Origin: Piromyces finnis
Taxonomy: Eukaryota > Neocallimastigomycota > Neocallimastigomycetes > Neocallimastigales > Neocallimastigaceae
Direction of reading: 5' to 3'
DNA length: 64,000 nucleotides
Assembly: GCA_002104945.1 (NCBI GenBank)
Contig: MCFH01000009.1
Span: forward strand, 822,501 to 886,500
Part shown: positions 25,394 through 36,520 of the stretch, piece by piece
Layout: each line of letters opens with the position of its first letter
Position numbering within the stretch: the stretch's first letter is position 1
Program-made: the position numbers and the translations under genes
The notes under the pieces: generated by a model
Databases searched by the model: none
What the model saw: the letters and a program-made list of their open reading frames with translations, nothing else
What the model was told of the DNA's origin: nothing

Positions 25394-26289
25394 CAATGCT
25401 ATAATGCTATTATAATATATTGTAATCCTTTTGAATCACAATGATAATAAACAGCGGAATTTTTGGGATTAAAAATTACCTATATTCCTATAATTTTTGT
25501 TACAGACCGTTAAACACCTTTTTTATATGGACTACCAAAAAAAATAATCTATATGAAAAAAAATAGTATTTCAATAATGATCTTGTTGTCCATCCCTTTG
25601 ATGAAATACTTTCGTTTTATAGAAGAGGTATAATACTTTTTTTTTTTGGATTTAATCATCTAAAAAATTAATTAAAGCCACATTACACGTGTTATTTTAT
25701 TATTTTATAACAAAATATTTAATATATAATTATTTTTAATTCATTAATACATTTTTAATAGATTTATGTTAATAATACAAAGATGTACAGCTTATAGTTT
25801 AAAAATGTTGACAAAGTTAATAATTAAAATTCATCATCATGATTTATTTAATTAAAATAGTTACAATAAATATTCCTTCTAATTAAATCGGATATCTATT
25901 GTAAAGAAGAGTATGAAATAGATGAAAAAAAAAAAAAAAACAAGATAATAATGAAATATATAATTATTATTTTTATAATATAAATATGAAAGTTTCTACA
26001 ATTTATCATTCTTTTGTTATACCTTTTAAATTTTAATTATTTTATTTTTTAAAATTATTAATATTAAAATTTTAAATTTTAAAAAAAAATTTTAATTAAA
26101 AAAATGGTGAAAATAGATTTAACAATCTTTTAAAAATAATACTACAAATTATATACATTATTATTTTGTGAGAGGCATATTTTTGTAGTATAAATTATAT
26201 ACAATGTCAAAAATTATGTATGTATACGTAATGTATTTCATATTTATATTATTATTTAATAATGATGATTATTTTAATATATTATTATA

Positions 26290-26830
26290 ATCAACGATTA
26301 GCTTAGTGTTATTTATTTTGGGTTTGTCATTCCAGTTTCTATCCTGGTTGTTAAGACCTACTTAGCATTCATAAGGCTTCTGGTTCGACCCCCGCCATTG
26401 ACAGTTCTTTAGTAATTTTCCTGTTTCAGGTTTGCGCCAAAAGAATAGAGGTTAAAGGTCAATTCAGGTAAGTTTAATCATACCACCAGACTCTACCCTA
26501 AGCATTTAATTCAGATAGGTAGTTTTCTCCGTTACAAGCGGTTTTTCCTCTGAATTTTAGAGTATTCGTAGAAAGGGGTATCAATAAATTCACAGAATAC
26601 TAACTATGATCTTTGAGAGTTATTCTCATCGTTAATCATCCTACGCTAATAAAGGTCTAAGGAGATCACTGTTGTTGGTAGCTCGGTCTTGTGTTAAGAG
26701 TAATAAGCCATTCTATATTAGCCCTGCCCAGAGGGGTGATTGTGCCGATGTCGTACTGATATGGCAACGTACAATAATGTGCATTCACATACCATATACA
26801 ATTCAGGAGGTCAGATGAGGATAAATGAAA
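26290..26830 (+). mobile_element. tRNA-derived SINE-like element (candidate)
   Basis: This ~540-bp block is clearly richer in G and C than the surrounding desert and has no long reading frame. Its 5' end carries a box-A-like motif TAGCTTAGTGTT (26299-26310) and, 71 bases later, GGTTCGACCCC (26382-26392), a perfect match to the RNA polymerase III box B consensus GGTTCGANNCC. A degenerate acceptor-like pairing is possible between TCAACGA (26291) and CCATTGA (about 26395). A long tRNA-unrelated body follows, ending near ATGAGGATAAATGAAAG. A tRNA-like head on an unrelated body is the architecture of a SINE. It does not fold as a standard tRNA, so a functional tRNA is unlikely. Other copies in the genome would be decisive. 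Confidence 0.45.
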
Positions 26831-27421
26831 GTCTAAAAAATTTATTAAAGTTAATAATAAATAAAAAGCTTCTTAGTTTTTACTTCCATTATAAACTTTT
26901 TATTAAATATTGAAATAGTATATCTTTTACAGAAATTAAACAATAAATAAAAAAATAATTATAGATGATCGTTTGATAATTGTCTGTACTAAATATGTTA
27001 TCAAAAGTATTAATAATTATAAATTAATTACTAATTCATCATCCTCAATTACTTATCCACATTTTCATTACATTATGAATAAATATTAATCAACCAATAA
27101 TTTCTGAATAATAATGTAATAAACATATTATATTAATAATTGTATTGTAAATTAAAATTTTATCAATAACTCATCCCTTTAAACAAAAACAAAAGTAAAA
27201 TATATATAAAGAAGCATTTTTTTTGTCTTTTTTTATTTATTCATATAACAATATTGAAAAGGTTTAAAAAAAAATAAATAGTAATAAGATTAAATTAAAT
27301 AGTTTTACTATATAAAATATTACTTTAAGTTTGTAATTATTTAATTTTAAATCATAAATAAATTAATTTTAAATATCACCATAAAGTTATTTTTTTATAA
27401 CATATTAAAAAAATACAAAAA

Positions 27422-29986
27422 ATGAAGTCGGAAGAAGAAAATACTACAAGCAATCAAGAAAATGGTATTTTTCTATATTATTATTGTTATTATTGTTTAA
27501 AGAAGAATGGTTTATTATAGATATTTATAATAATAATTATAAATTATTTACAATTTTAAATGGTTCATCCATGAATAATATTAATAATTATTATGTAATT
27601 TTAAAAAAAGAAAATAAAAAAAAAAAAGAATAAAACTAACAACAAATTTTATATTTATTAAATGTTTATATATATAGCAACAGTAGTAGCAACTGAAAAT
27701 AAAGAAAAAATTTGTAAATTTTTCAACTCTAAAAAAGGATGTGTTAAAGGTGAAAATTGTGATTTTTTACATATCAAGGTAGAAAAGAACAATTCAAAAA
27801 AAGCTTCAGAGAAGCAAGAAAAAAATAAAAATAGAAACCAAAAAAATAAAGATGAAAATAAAGATGAAAATAATAAAGAAGAATCAAACGATAATAATAA
27901 TAACAAATCCAAAAGAAATAGTAGAAAAGGAAAAAAAGATAAAAAAGATACCTCTGAAAATAATGATAAAAAAATCTGTAAATTCTTTAATACTCCAGAA
28001 GGCTGTAAAAAAGGGGAAAAGTGCCAATTCCTTCATGAAAAAGCCTTGGAACCTTCTGCATCATCAGAAAATAATAGGAAATTGAATAAAAAGAATAATG
28101 ATAAAAAGGAAAATAATAAGGATAATAATAATAAGGAAAATAAAAAGGATAACAGTAAAAATAATAATATGAAAAATAATAATGAAAAAGATAAAAATGA
28201 TTCCGTCCAAAAAGAAGACAACAATGTTACTGTAAAGATCTCTTATCCAAAGAATTTTAATAGTGCTAGAAGACCTGTTGCAAGACCTCAACCAAGAATA
28301 CCAGAAAATAAAACACAAAGAGATATTGAAATTGAACAATTAGAAAGACGTTACAGAGAATCATTTAAAATTATTGAAAAAATTCCAGCTTACACAAAAG
28401 TTGCCTTTAATTTTGCTCCAACTGATCCAGATTTCCCATTTGAATTAGATTTCATGAAAATAGAATTAGTAGTCCCAATGACTTATCCAATTGGATCATG
28501 TAAAATAGCAAATATTATTCATCAAGACATTCCACAAAACCTTATTAACAATATTATCAATACATTCAATCGTAAAGCTAATATTAAGCCACGTTTACCA
28601 TTAGTTAATTTAATGAATTGGCTAGATCATAATTTAGAAGATTTATTAATTAATAAACCAGAAGAACCATCCGTCGTTATATCTTTTGTTTCTAATATTA
28701 AGAAACCAGAAGATGAAGCAAAAGAAAAAGAACAAGAAAACAAAAATGAAAACAAAGAAGAAAATAAATCAGGTGATAATGATGATAGTGACAGTGATAG
28801 TGATAGTGAAGATCATAGTGTTGATCTAAACGATATTGATTTTGATAATCAAATTAGTGATGATGAGGATGATGAGGATATAGACGCATTATATTCAGAA
28901 AATCAAAATGCTAATCTTACACATGGTTATGAAGAAGAAAATGATGACGATGTTGACATTGAAGAAGGAGATGAAAATGAAAATGCAGTTAGACCAACTG
29001 CTCTCTCTTCAGAAGTTCCAAAAGGTATTCATATTCGTTTACCAAATATTAAGGTTAATGGTATCGCATTACTTCAATGTGTTGGATTAAGTCTTTCCTT
29101 AAAATGTGATCGTTGTAGAAATATAATTGATTTCCGTGATATTAAGCCTATGGGTCAATTAAAATTAAAATCAACAAATACCAACAATGAAGAGAATAAA
29201 GAAGAAGAAAAACCATTCATTGTTAATTCTGTTTATTGGAAACACTGTAAAACTTGTAGACAAGCTATTGGTGTTCGTTACCGTTCAGAATATTTAAGTC
29301 AATTTTCTTTAGCTATTGGTTATATCGATTTAGAAGGCTGTGTTCCATTTGACTTTTTACCAAGTAATTTTGTTATTCAATGTGAAAAATGTAACACAGA
29401 TCAACCTGCTTTAAACGGTGTTAAGCGTTCCCAAGATAATGATGTCTTTTGTAAGAAATGCTATAACCATATGGTCTTAAATATTGATTTAATTAAATAT
29501 GTAAAATTTGCTCAAACTGAAAAATTATGTGATGATGGATTACCAGCCGCCTCACGTATCAAGTTAAAGAAAAAGAAGGAAAAGGAACAATCCTTAGGTA
29601 TTATTCAAGGACAACCTTTACCAAATAAAGGGGTATGTGAACATTATAAAAAATCATATCGTTGGTTCCGTTTCCCATGTTGTGGAAAAATTTTCCCCTG
29701 TGACGTTTGTCATGATGCTCATAGCGATCATGAATCAAAATGGGCCAATCGTATGATTTGCGGTTTTTGTTCTAAAGAACAACCTTTCAGTGATAAAGAT
29801 TGTTCATGTGGTAAATCTTTAACAAAAAAAGCGGCAAGTCATTGGGAAGGTGGTAAAGGTAATAGAGATACATCTACTATGAATAAGAGAGATAAACAAA
29901 AATATTCTGGAATAAATAAGACAATATCAAAAAAGGCTCAAAAGAAAATGGACGCAAAGAAATCTAAAAAGAATACTAAGAAATAA
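27422..29986 (+). CDS. CCCH / RWD-like / CHY zinc-finger protein
   Basis: A short exon (27422-27463, MKSEEENTTSNQEN) joins exon 2 (27678-29986), giving about 783 residues. Domain order: CCCH finger 1 (ICKFFNSKKGCVKGENCDFLH), a Lys/Asn/Glu-rich linker, CCCH finger 2 (ICKFFNTPEGCKKGEKCQFLH, ~100-120), a second charged linker, an RWD-like fold (~250-330; IELVVPMTYP and NWLDHNLEDLL), an acidic stretch, three CxxC zinc ribbons (CDRCRNII, CKTCRQAI, CEKCNTDQ with CKKCYNH), and a C-terminal CHY-type zinc finger starting CEHYKKSYRWFRFPCCGK and continuing CDVCHDAHSDH to CGFCSKEQPF. A basic KK-rich tail ends it. This matches an uncharacterised fungal CHY-finger family with an N-terminal CCCH module; an RNA-linked or ubiquitin-linked role is only inferred. 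Confidence 0.8.
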
Positions 29987-30345
29987 ATAGAAAAAGATAA
30001 CTTTTTGTATATATATAAAAATAAAAAAAAAAAAAAATATGAAATTATGATGAAATAGAAATGATATAGAGCTATTAGTAATGATTTTTCTTTTTCTTCT
30101 TCTATTTCATAATAATAATCCTATAGGATTATATTTTATTTTTTTTTTTCTTTTTAGATACCCATATTATTATTGATATAATTATTTTTTTTTATTATAT
30201 TATGTATTAGGACAAATAATATGATTAAAAATTTATAAAAGAGTTATATTTTTTTTTATAATATTTTTTTCTAATACCTATTGTATATATAGTTTGTAAC
30301 ATTTATAAATAAAATAGAAGTAATATATATGTATATATATATATT

Positions 30346-30376
<31 letters not shown>

Positions 30377-30784
30377 TAGAGGGATTAAACATTGTATAAT
30401 AATAGTTTGATTTTATAAAATGGATATTATTTTATTTTTATTTTTAGTGTTAAGAAAAAAGCAATTCAATGTAGGGTTTAGTAATATCAAACACGCGTAA
30501 TGATGGTAAAAGAATATTTTAAGTTGTTATTTACACAATCAAAACAATCAAAAGGTGAATCGAGTTTACTAACAACAAACAATAAACCAAAACTAGAATT
30601 TACAAAAAAAATTTACAACTTGAATTTCAAAAGAAACTTTAATCAAAACATAGAAACAATTTTTTGTACTATCCAGTACTTTTTTAAGAAGAGAGATACA
30701 TTTTTTTTCCCCATATACATTATATTTATAATTTTTATTAGTATTTATTTTATATTCAATTTACTTTTAATTAGAATTAATTAT
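29987..30784. other. 3' flank of the CHY gene and 5' edge of the LINE
   Basis: About 800 bp. The first 430 bp are ordinary A/T intergenic DNA with GAAAA repeats near 30350-30375. From about 30440 the base composition rises (GCAATTCAATGTAGGG and a CACGCG around 30492), which may be the 5' part of the LINE or of another element. A 103-codon frame at 30500-30811 has no recognisable similarity. Confidence 0.35.
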
Positions 30785-31240
30785 CATGTTAGTCCCTTAT
30801 ATAAAAAATAAGAATTATATCAGACGTGTTAATCGCTCTTATGATATCCCTTTAGATAATATTAGCTTCTTCTTTATTCGTGGTATTCGATCATGGTCCG
30901 TTAGTATGCTATGGAAAAAACTCGATGTTATTCTGAAGGATAATTTTAATTCAGTTATTAGTATCAAATATTTTAAGAATTTCAATGATCACTTTTTTCT
31001 TAGTCAAGGTTCATGGTTTAATGAAAGACTCTAATAAAATCTTACACATCTTAAAGAAGAAACTTTCCGTTGCCTCAATTTCCTTTTCAGCTCGTAGTAG
31101 AAGGGATCACAAATACACTTTTTTCTCACTCAAAAGTAAAATTTTAGTTTCTAATAAACATTAATAATCAATTCAACAGTCGGTTCAACAATCTCATCAA
31201 CAATTAGATCTTCTACAAGATCTTCAACAAGATTTCTAAC

Positions 31241-32340
31241 ATGAAAATATTCCAGATCTGCAACAAACACAATTTCAACCTCAACATTCAACAATTAATT
31301 CTAATAGTTCTATCTATCAACTCTGATAACAGTTCAATAGTTGATAGTTCTTCAGTTACACAGCCATCTAATAATAGTTCAACTAATTCCTCTGAAGCAT
31401 CATCCATTTATAATGATGACTATAATAATAATAGCAACGATTCTTCTTCATCCAACAAACCTGATAACTTTTCTTTTTGTCTTAGTTGGAACACCAATGG
31501 GTGGAATTACGAAAAGAGAGATAGTATTTATTTTACAGCTATTTTTAAATCATTATTTTTATGTTTTCAAGAAACAGGAAATGGTCCTGAATCGAATAGT
31601 GTTACTTTACGAAACTATAGACACTTTTTCAAGAAAGCTGATGAATCAGCTCCTGAAATGAGAGAGATTTATATTTAGGTATTCACAATTATTCGTGTCA
31701 AGCCTCACTTGAAAACTTTTCTGGAAAGTATATTATTTCTATATATATAGATTCAAATACTCGATTGGAAATGTTTATATGCCTCTTAGTCATCACAATA
31801 TCTATGTTGATCAATCTTCCGACATTGATCGTGCTCTTGTCAATTCGAAGATGAAAGATCTTATATACTCAGGATCATTTAGAAATGATTTTTATCCTGT
31901 ATTAGATTATAAGCCATTCCTTATTAATGGTAAAATTATTCCTATGATGATTTAGTATAAATCCTAGATTTTTGGCCATTTTAGCCAGACTTTTTAGCCA
32001 GGCAAAATTTGACCTTAGGCAGACTTTTAACCAGGAAAAATTCATCCTATGGATGATTTTTCTAATAACTTTAATGTTCCTAAGAAAATTCTGAAATGGA
32101 ATAGATTAAAATGTATTGAGGAAAAGTAATCTATTCTCAGTCATAATAAATTCTAAATACTTTCAGCAAAACTCAACAATCCTAATGTTTCTACAGATGA
32201 ACTTTCCAAAGAGTTTACTTCAACTGCTTTTTCAACTGCAGACGAGCTCAGTATTACTTCAGTAAATAATGTTATATAATCTTCATTTCATATTTCGCAA
32301 CAAATTTTTAATCTCCAAAAAATCAAAATGAAGCTGTAAA
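31241..32340 (+). pseudogene. LINE endonuclease region and linker (broken)
   Basis: The frame at 31241-31678 contains Ser/Asn-rich sequence, then FCLSWNTNGWNYEKRDSIYF and FLCFQETGNGPES, matching the first two conserved blocks of the AP-like endonuclease of LINEs (WNxNG and QET). Stops follow at ~31676 and ~31733. Later fragments (GNVYMPLSHHNIYVDQ at ~31770, VPKKILKWNRLKC at ~32080, TDELSKEFTSTAFSTADE at ~32200) continue the domain and linker in different frames. A short internal near-repeat of GCCAG/CAGACTTTT lies at 31985-32040. The catalytic His block was not found intact. Confidence 0.65.
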
Positions 32341-32345
32341 ATGGA

Positions 32346-32894
32346 TTTAAAAAAGAAAGATTATTATAACCACATTACCAACAGCAAAACGGTAGCAATT
32401 AGAATCTTTTTTATTAACATAAACTTTATTTAACTTACTACAGCTACAAGTAAATGGTTTTTCATATCCAAATTTTCTTGGGAATAAAACACCACCATTA
32501 CGAACCACACCGTCTTCAAACCAGCCTTTAACATTCTCATTAAAGCAATTAAGGTATCCTGTTTCATAACTTTGTCTACACACAGGATCATTTCCACCAC
32601 GATAATCAGAAACTGGTATATCAGCTCTACGACCACATACATAAAGATTACTACAACCATTATCTGTGTTACCTATATAATAATTATGACCTTTATGAGG
32701 GTTATCTACACAGTTACCCAAAAGTTTACACCATTCCCAAACAAATGATGAAGAAACCAATAAGCAAAATAAAAATAATTTATATAACATTGTTAATATT
32801 TATAAAAATATACAAAACATAAAATACAATTATAAAACAAGAACAAAATAAAAAAGTATAAAGGGATACACAAAATCAATGGGTTAGAAAAATT
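32346..32894 (-). mobile_element. Antisense gene fragment inserted into the LINE
   Basis: LINE similarity stops and resumes around a ~549-bp block flanked by the 8-bp direct repeat TAAATGGA (32338-32345 and 32895-32902), a candidate target-site duplication. On the minus strand the block holds ~100 bp of AT-rich promoter-like DNA and then the Cys-rich reading frame described next. There is no poly(A) at the 3' end of the fragment. The 8-bp match could be chance in such AT-rich DNA, but its position at the exact break of LINE similarity supports it. Confidence 0.5.
32347..32790 (-). CDS. Small secreted cysteine-rich protein, possibly only a first exon
   Basis: The 147-residue frame starts MLYKLFLFCLLVSSSFVWEW, a strong signal peptide. 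The mature part is rich in Cys, Gly and Asn: GNCVDNP, GCSNLYVCGRR, NDPVCRQSYETGYLNCF, FTCSCSKLNK and NCYRF. It has no stop, in contrast to the LINE frames on both sides. Near its end GCTGTTG is followed by GTAATG, a plausible intron donor, so the last residues (VVIIIFLF) may be intron translated by chance; the true gene may continue in a lost exon. The protein family is not recognised; the spaced cysteines suggest a disulfide-bonded extracellular domain. Whether it is expressed here is unknown. Confidence 0.55.
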   Translation of the reverse strand: MLYKLFLFCLLVSSSFVWEWCKLLGNCVDNPHKGHNYYIGNTDNGCSNLYVCGRRADIPVSDYRGGNDPVCRQSYETGYLNCFNENVKGWFEDGVVRNGGVLFPRKFGYEKPFTCSCSKLNKVYVNKKDSNCYRFAVGNVVIIIFLF

Positions 32895-32939
32895 TAAATG
32901 GAAAATATTTCAATTAGATATATTTATATAACCATCCCA

Positions 32940-34665
32940 GAAGGATAGAAATTATAGAAGAGGATTTTGGAAACTTAATAAATCCCTATACAGATAAAAG
33001 CAGTCAGGAAGACGGTGGAATGAAAAAATTACATCTTTAATTTATGATACAGATGAATTTACTAATAGGATTAAAATTGGAAAAGTTACTTTCTTTATTG
33101 CTCAACCAATTAAAAATAAGAATGGAGATTTAGTTGTTGCTACGGAAGAACAACTAGAGTTATGACATGATCACTTCGAAAATCTTGCGTACGATCCAAG
33201 TGGTGTAAGTCTTGATTTGGAACATTGGTATGAAGAACCAATGAATAAGCGTTTTTCACTCCTTATACTTGATGAATGAGATATCAACCAAGATATTAGT
33301 ATTGATGAAGTCAAGTCAGCTATCCTCCTTACTCCAAATTACAAAGCATCAGGTCTTCTAATTGAATTTTACAAAGCATTAATTCCATCAAGTAATGATT
33401 CTAATAATGCTACAGATAATAATTCTTCCGGTAATACCACTTCAGATAATGATGCTAATGGGTTAAATTTTATTCTTAAATTATTCAACCGTATTTGGGA
33501 TGGAGACTTTCCCAACTCATGGAATGAATCCAGTATTGTTTCTATTCCTAAGAAGGGAGATTTGACAGATTATGATAACTACCGAGGTATATCACTTATC
33601 AATAATGGTATTAAGTTGATTTCAAAAATTGTCACCACTAGAATTTCAGAATATGGTCTTAAGAATAATTTCATTAAATCCGAACAATTTGGTTTTCGAA
33701 AAAAAGGAAGAAAATATCAGTATTTTCATTTCAATCCAAGAAATATGTCGTAGATATCAATTAGATAATAAAGAGACATATTTAGCCTTTTTAGATCTCA
33801 AGAAAGCATACGATTCAATCGGTAATATTCTATATTCTCTATAAATTAAATTGTTTAGGAATCAGAGGTAAGAGTTTACGATTCAAAAAAATTTATATTT
33901 AACATCTAAGGCCAATGTCAAATTAGATGGACAATTCTCAAAATCTTTTGATATGAAGAAAGAAGTCCATCAAGGTTGCTCACTTTCACCTATTCTTTTT
34001 AATTTCTTTATTAATGATATTTTTAAAGAGTGCAAAGATCTCGAAGTTAATTTAGGAGGCATTCGATGTTGTGGTGGACTTTTTGCAGATGATATAGTTA
34101 TTTATGCTCCATCAAGAAGATGCTTAAAAAAGATGCTAAAAAGAGTTAATGAATGGGCTTTGTATAATGAAATGGAATCTGGTATCCGGAAATGTTCAAC
34201 AATGGTGATTCGTCCTGAATCATTAGAAAATCAGAACAAGAAAGATCCAACATTTTACTTAGCAGGAAAACCCATTCCAACTACTGATTGCTACCTTATT
34301 TTGGTGTTCCATTTGATAAGAATTTGTCCCTTAAACCAATAATTAAAGCTCTTAATAGCAAGGTTTTGAAAGGACTTTTCTCAATCAGTAAATTCTTAAG
34401 AAATCCTAATATTCTTACTCCTTTCAAAAAGCTAGTACCTAACTCACAAGTGATCAGCAGAGTTTCACACTTTGCACCATTACTTGGATCCAACAAAGTT
34501 AGGTCTAGGATTGCTCAGAAGCATGTTAACAAAGGAATACGATGGGTTGCCGGAGTTCATAAGGCTGTATCGTTTATATCTCTATACTATATTTCAAAAT
34601 ATTTGAATATTCCTCCGCTGTCAGCCAAATGCGCATTAGCTCAGGTTAGATGTTTTAACAAATGA
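32940..34665 (+). pseudogene. LINE reverse transcriptase region (frameshifted)
   Basis: After the insert the linker GFWKLNKSLY resumes. The RT core reads NYKASGLLIEFYK, WNESSIVSIPKKGD, then DYDNYRGISLINNGIKLISKI, EQFGFRKK, FLDLKKAYDSI, HQGCSLSPILFNFFIND and the catalytic FADDIVIYA (about 34081-34110), followed by ESGIRKCSTMVI. These are RT motifs 0 to 7 of an L1-like or Tad1-like LINE. The frame breaks in an A-rich stretch near 33705-33725, at the TATAAA stop near 33840, and near 34290. Both Asp residues of FADD are present, but no continuous protein can be made. Confidence 0.85.
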
Positions 34666-35770
34666 AAAACACATATTGTATTATTTCATACCTTGTCAAT
34701 TACATTCCTAAATTTAGAAAATATATATGGTGCAAATCAAGTAGGACACTTGATAAAAAACTAAAGAAGCATGGAGATGTTAAAGCAGTTAAAAACTTTT
34801 ATTGGAAAGATCTCAAAAGGAATTCAATCATAGCGCAATATTATGATGATAATAAATTTATTGAAACTAAAGATTTTATCAAATTATGTTATGAGTACCC
34901 AGAGTTTGCCTATGGCTTCTACTGGCTATTGAAAGCAAGAAACAGATACAAGTTGGATGCTAGAGTTACCAAAGCTGCTAAATTTGTTGATCCAGTTTGT
35001 CCTAACTACTGTCCATGTTGCATGAGTGGAGATCAAAGTATTAAGCATTGGTTATTAGATTGTCCATCATTTAGAGATATACGTATTAAACATTACAATT
35101 CCATAGTCCAACAATTAAGTTTTTTCAGTCAGTGTAATTCCAACAGTCCTATCAATAATAATGAAAATGTTAATATAAGTAGAGATAGCAATAATATTAA
35201 TAGTAATAGTAATAGTAATAGTAATAGTAATAGTAATAGTAATAGTAATAGTAATAGTAATAGTAATAGTAATAGTAATAGTAATAGTAATAGTAATAGT
35301 AATAGTAATAGTAATAGTAATAGTAATAGTAATAGTAATTTTAATAATAGTAGTAATATTAGTAATAATAGCAATAGTGAAGATAATAATTCTAATTTAG
35401 ATAGTAATTTATAATAGTAATAGTTCTAATAATCCAGTGAATATTAATGTGTATGACTATTCTTGTGTGTGTAATAAAATATTTAAATTCCTTCTTGGAG
35501 GAAGAAGTTTTAACAATATCAATTACAACTCAAGGGAATGGAAAGAACTATGCAAGTGTCAGATTCAATCAAACACTTACAAAGGAACAACATTCTTGAC
35601 GATAACAGCAGAACTTCTAACCAAAATCATGCCTTTTGTTATTGGCCAGCAATGGTCAATGTTCAAAAGGTTTGAAGCAACATCCAAGAGTATCAATACT
35701 GAAGAAACAGTAAGACAGGCCAGGACCAGCGCAACCAATGGAGATCATAATTTTGTCCCATGATAAAATT
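34662..35770 (+). pseudogene. LINE C-terminal region with CCHC zinc knuckle and Ser-Asn expansion
   Basis: The 250-residue frame at 34662-35414 carries CPCCMSGDQSIKHWLLDC, a C-x2-C...H-x4-C zinc knuckle as found after the RT in many LINEs, preceded by YGFYWLLKARNRYKLDAR. It then runs into a perfect (Asn-Ser)n tract coded by TAATAG hexamers. After a stop, the frame at 35437-35763 resumes with FKFLLGGRSFNN, REWKELCKCQIQSN, FLTITAELLTKIMPFV and RQARTSATNGDHN. This final segment is conserved at nucleotide level in the older copy downstream, showing that it belongs to the element. Confidence 0.75.
35184..35338 (+). repeat. (TAATAG)n hexanucleotide expansion inside the LINE
   Basis: About 25 perfect copies of TAATAG/AGTAAT encode a Ser-Asn run between the zinc knuckle and the C-terminal segment. 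The older 3' copy downstream begins only after this point, so it cannot show whether the repeat is ancestral. Confidence 0.85.
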
Positions 35771-36049
35771 TTAATCTTTGGCTCGGTATCCCATTGGAAG
35801 TCAACTTTAGTATAATAGTGGCTTTCTTACTTTAAGTAAAATTACTAGAATACATATACCCAATTTTTATTCATTTGTGTTTATTTAAACATATTTTTTT
35901 TATTTTTATTTTTAATTATAAGTTTGTTTTTTTATAATATGCATTATAATTTTAATTAAATTAATAATAAAGTTTAAAAATATTTGATGCCATTAAAAAA
36001 AAAAAAAAAAAAAAAAAATAGTGAGCCACCACATTATTATTATTACACC

Positions 36050-36520
36050 TAACGATTATTCTAGTTCATTAAATAATAATTTATATTTAAATTCTTTCTT
36101 GAAGGTATAAAAATATTTTAATAGCAATAATTCAAGGGAATGGAAAAGGATTTTGTAAATTTTCAAACTAAGTCAAGTCCCTTTCTTGACAGTTACTGCA
36201 GAACTTCTTACCAAAATCAAAATCATATTATTATATGATTTTAATTTGCCAACAATAATAAATATCAATACAAAAAGTATCAATGCAAAAGAAAGAGTAA
36301 TATAAGACATTAGGACCAGCACAATTAATGTTGCCTATAGATTTTTTATCATGCGAAATTTATCAAGATTTTTGTTTTTAGTTCTCATATTGGAAGTCAA
36401 ACCTAATATTTATACTTTAGAATAATAGTAGCCTTACTTTAACATTACTAAAATACATTATATTCAAATTTCATTTTAATTTTTTTTCTCCTTGTTATTT
36501 TTAAACTTTATTTATACGAT
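36050..36520 (+). mobile_element. Older truncated 3' end of the same LINE family
   Basis: From about 36050 the sequence matches 35450-35960 in order: TTAAATTCTTTCTTGAAGG, TCAAGGGAATGGAAA, TTCTTGACAG followed by GCAGAACTTCTTACCAAAATCA, AGTATCAAT, AGGACCAGCACAA, TATTGGAAGTCAA, ATAATAGTAGC and ACTAAAATACAT. It is much more diverged, with indels, and 5'-truncated. The intact-tailed LINE lies immediately upstream in the same orientation. Confidence 0.8.

Larger units (their letters stand above)
23235..27421. other. 4.2 kb desert between divergent genes
   Basis: No protein-coding gene is supported. It contains a minisatellite (25209-25393), a CACGTG at 25686-25691, and the GC-richer tRNA-like element at about 26290-26830 (listed separately). 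The rest is A/T with homopolymers and TTA runs (24505-24540). Confidence 0.5.
30785..36019 (+). mobile_element. Degenerate non-LTR retrotransposon (LINE) with poly(A) tail
   Basis: Over ~5.2 kb the + strand carries, in order and across several frames, an N-terminal region (30786-31034), an AP-endonuclease-like start (SFCLSWNTNGWNYEKRD at ~31465), linker remnants, a reverse transcriptase domain (about 33300-34300), a CCHC zinc knuckle (about 34990-35075) and a conserved C-terminal tail (35437-35763). The element ends in a run of about 24 A at 35996-36019. Codon use and GC content differ from the neighbours. Stops and frameshifts at several points (for example ~33705-33840, ~34290, ~34660) show it is dead. 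It is interrupted by an antisense insert at 32346-32894 and carries a (TAATAG)n expansion. The 5' end is uncertain and could start near 30440. Confidence 0.85.

Noticed and set aside
26291..26402. Functional tRNA gene
   Set aside because: Box B is perfect, but the acceptor and T stems have several mismatches, the D-arm to T-arm spacing is far too long, and no clear anticodon arm forms; a tRNA-derived element fits better.
35129..35374. Minus-strand leucine-only open frame
   Set aside because: It is the antisense reading of the (TAATAG)n Ser-Asn expansion in the LINE.
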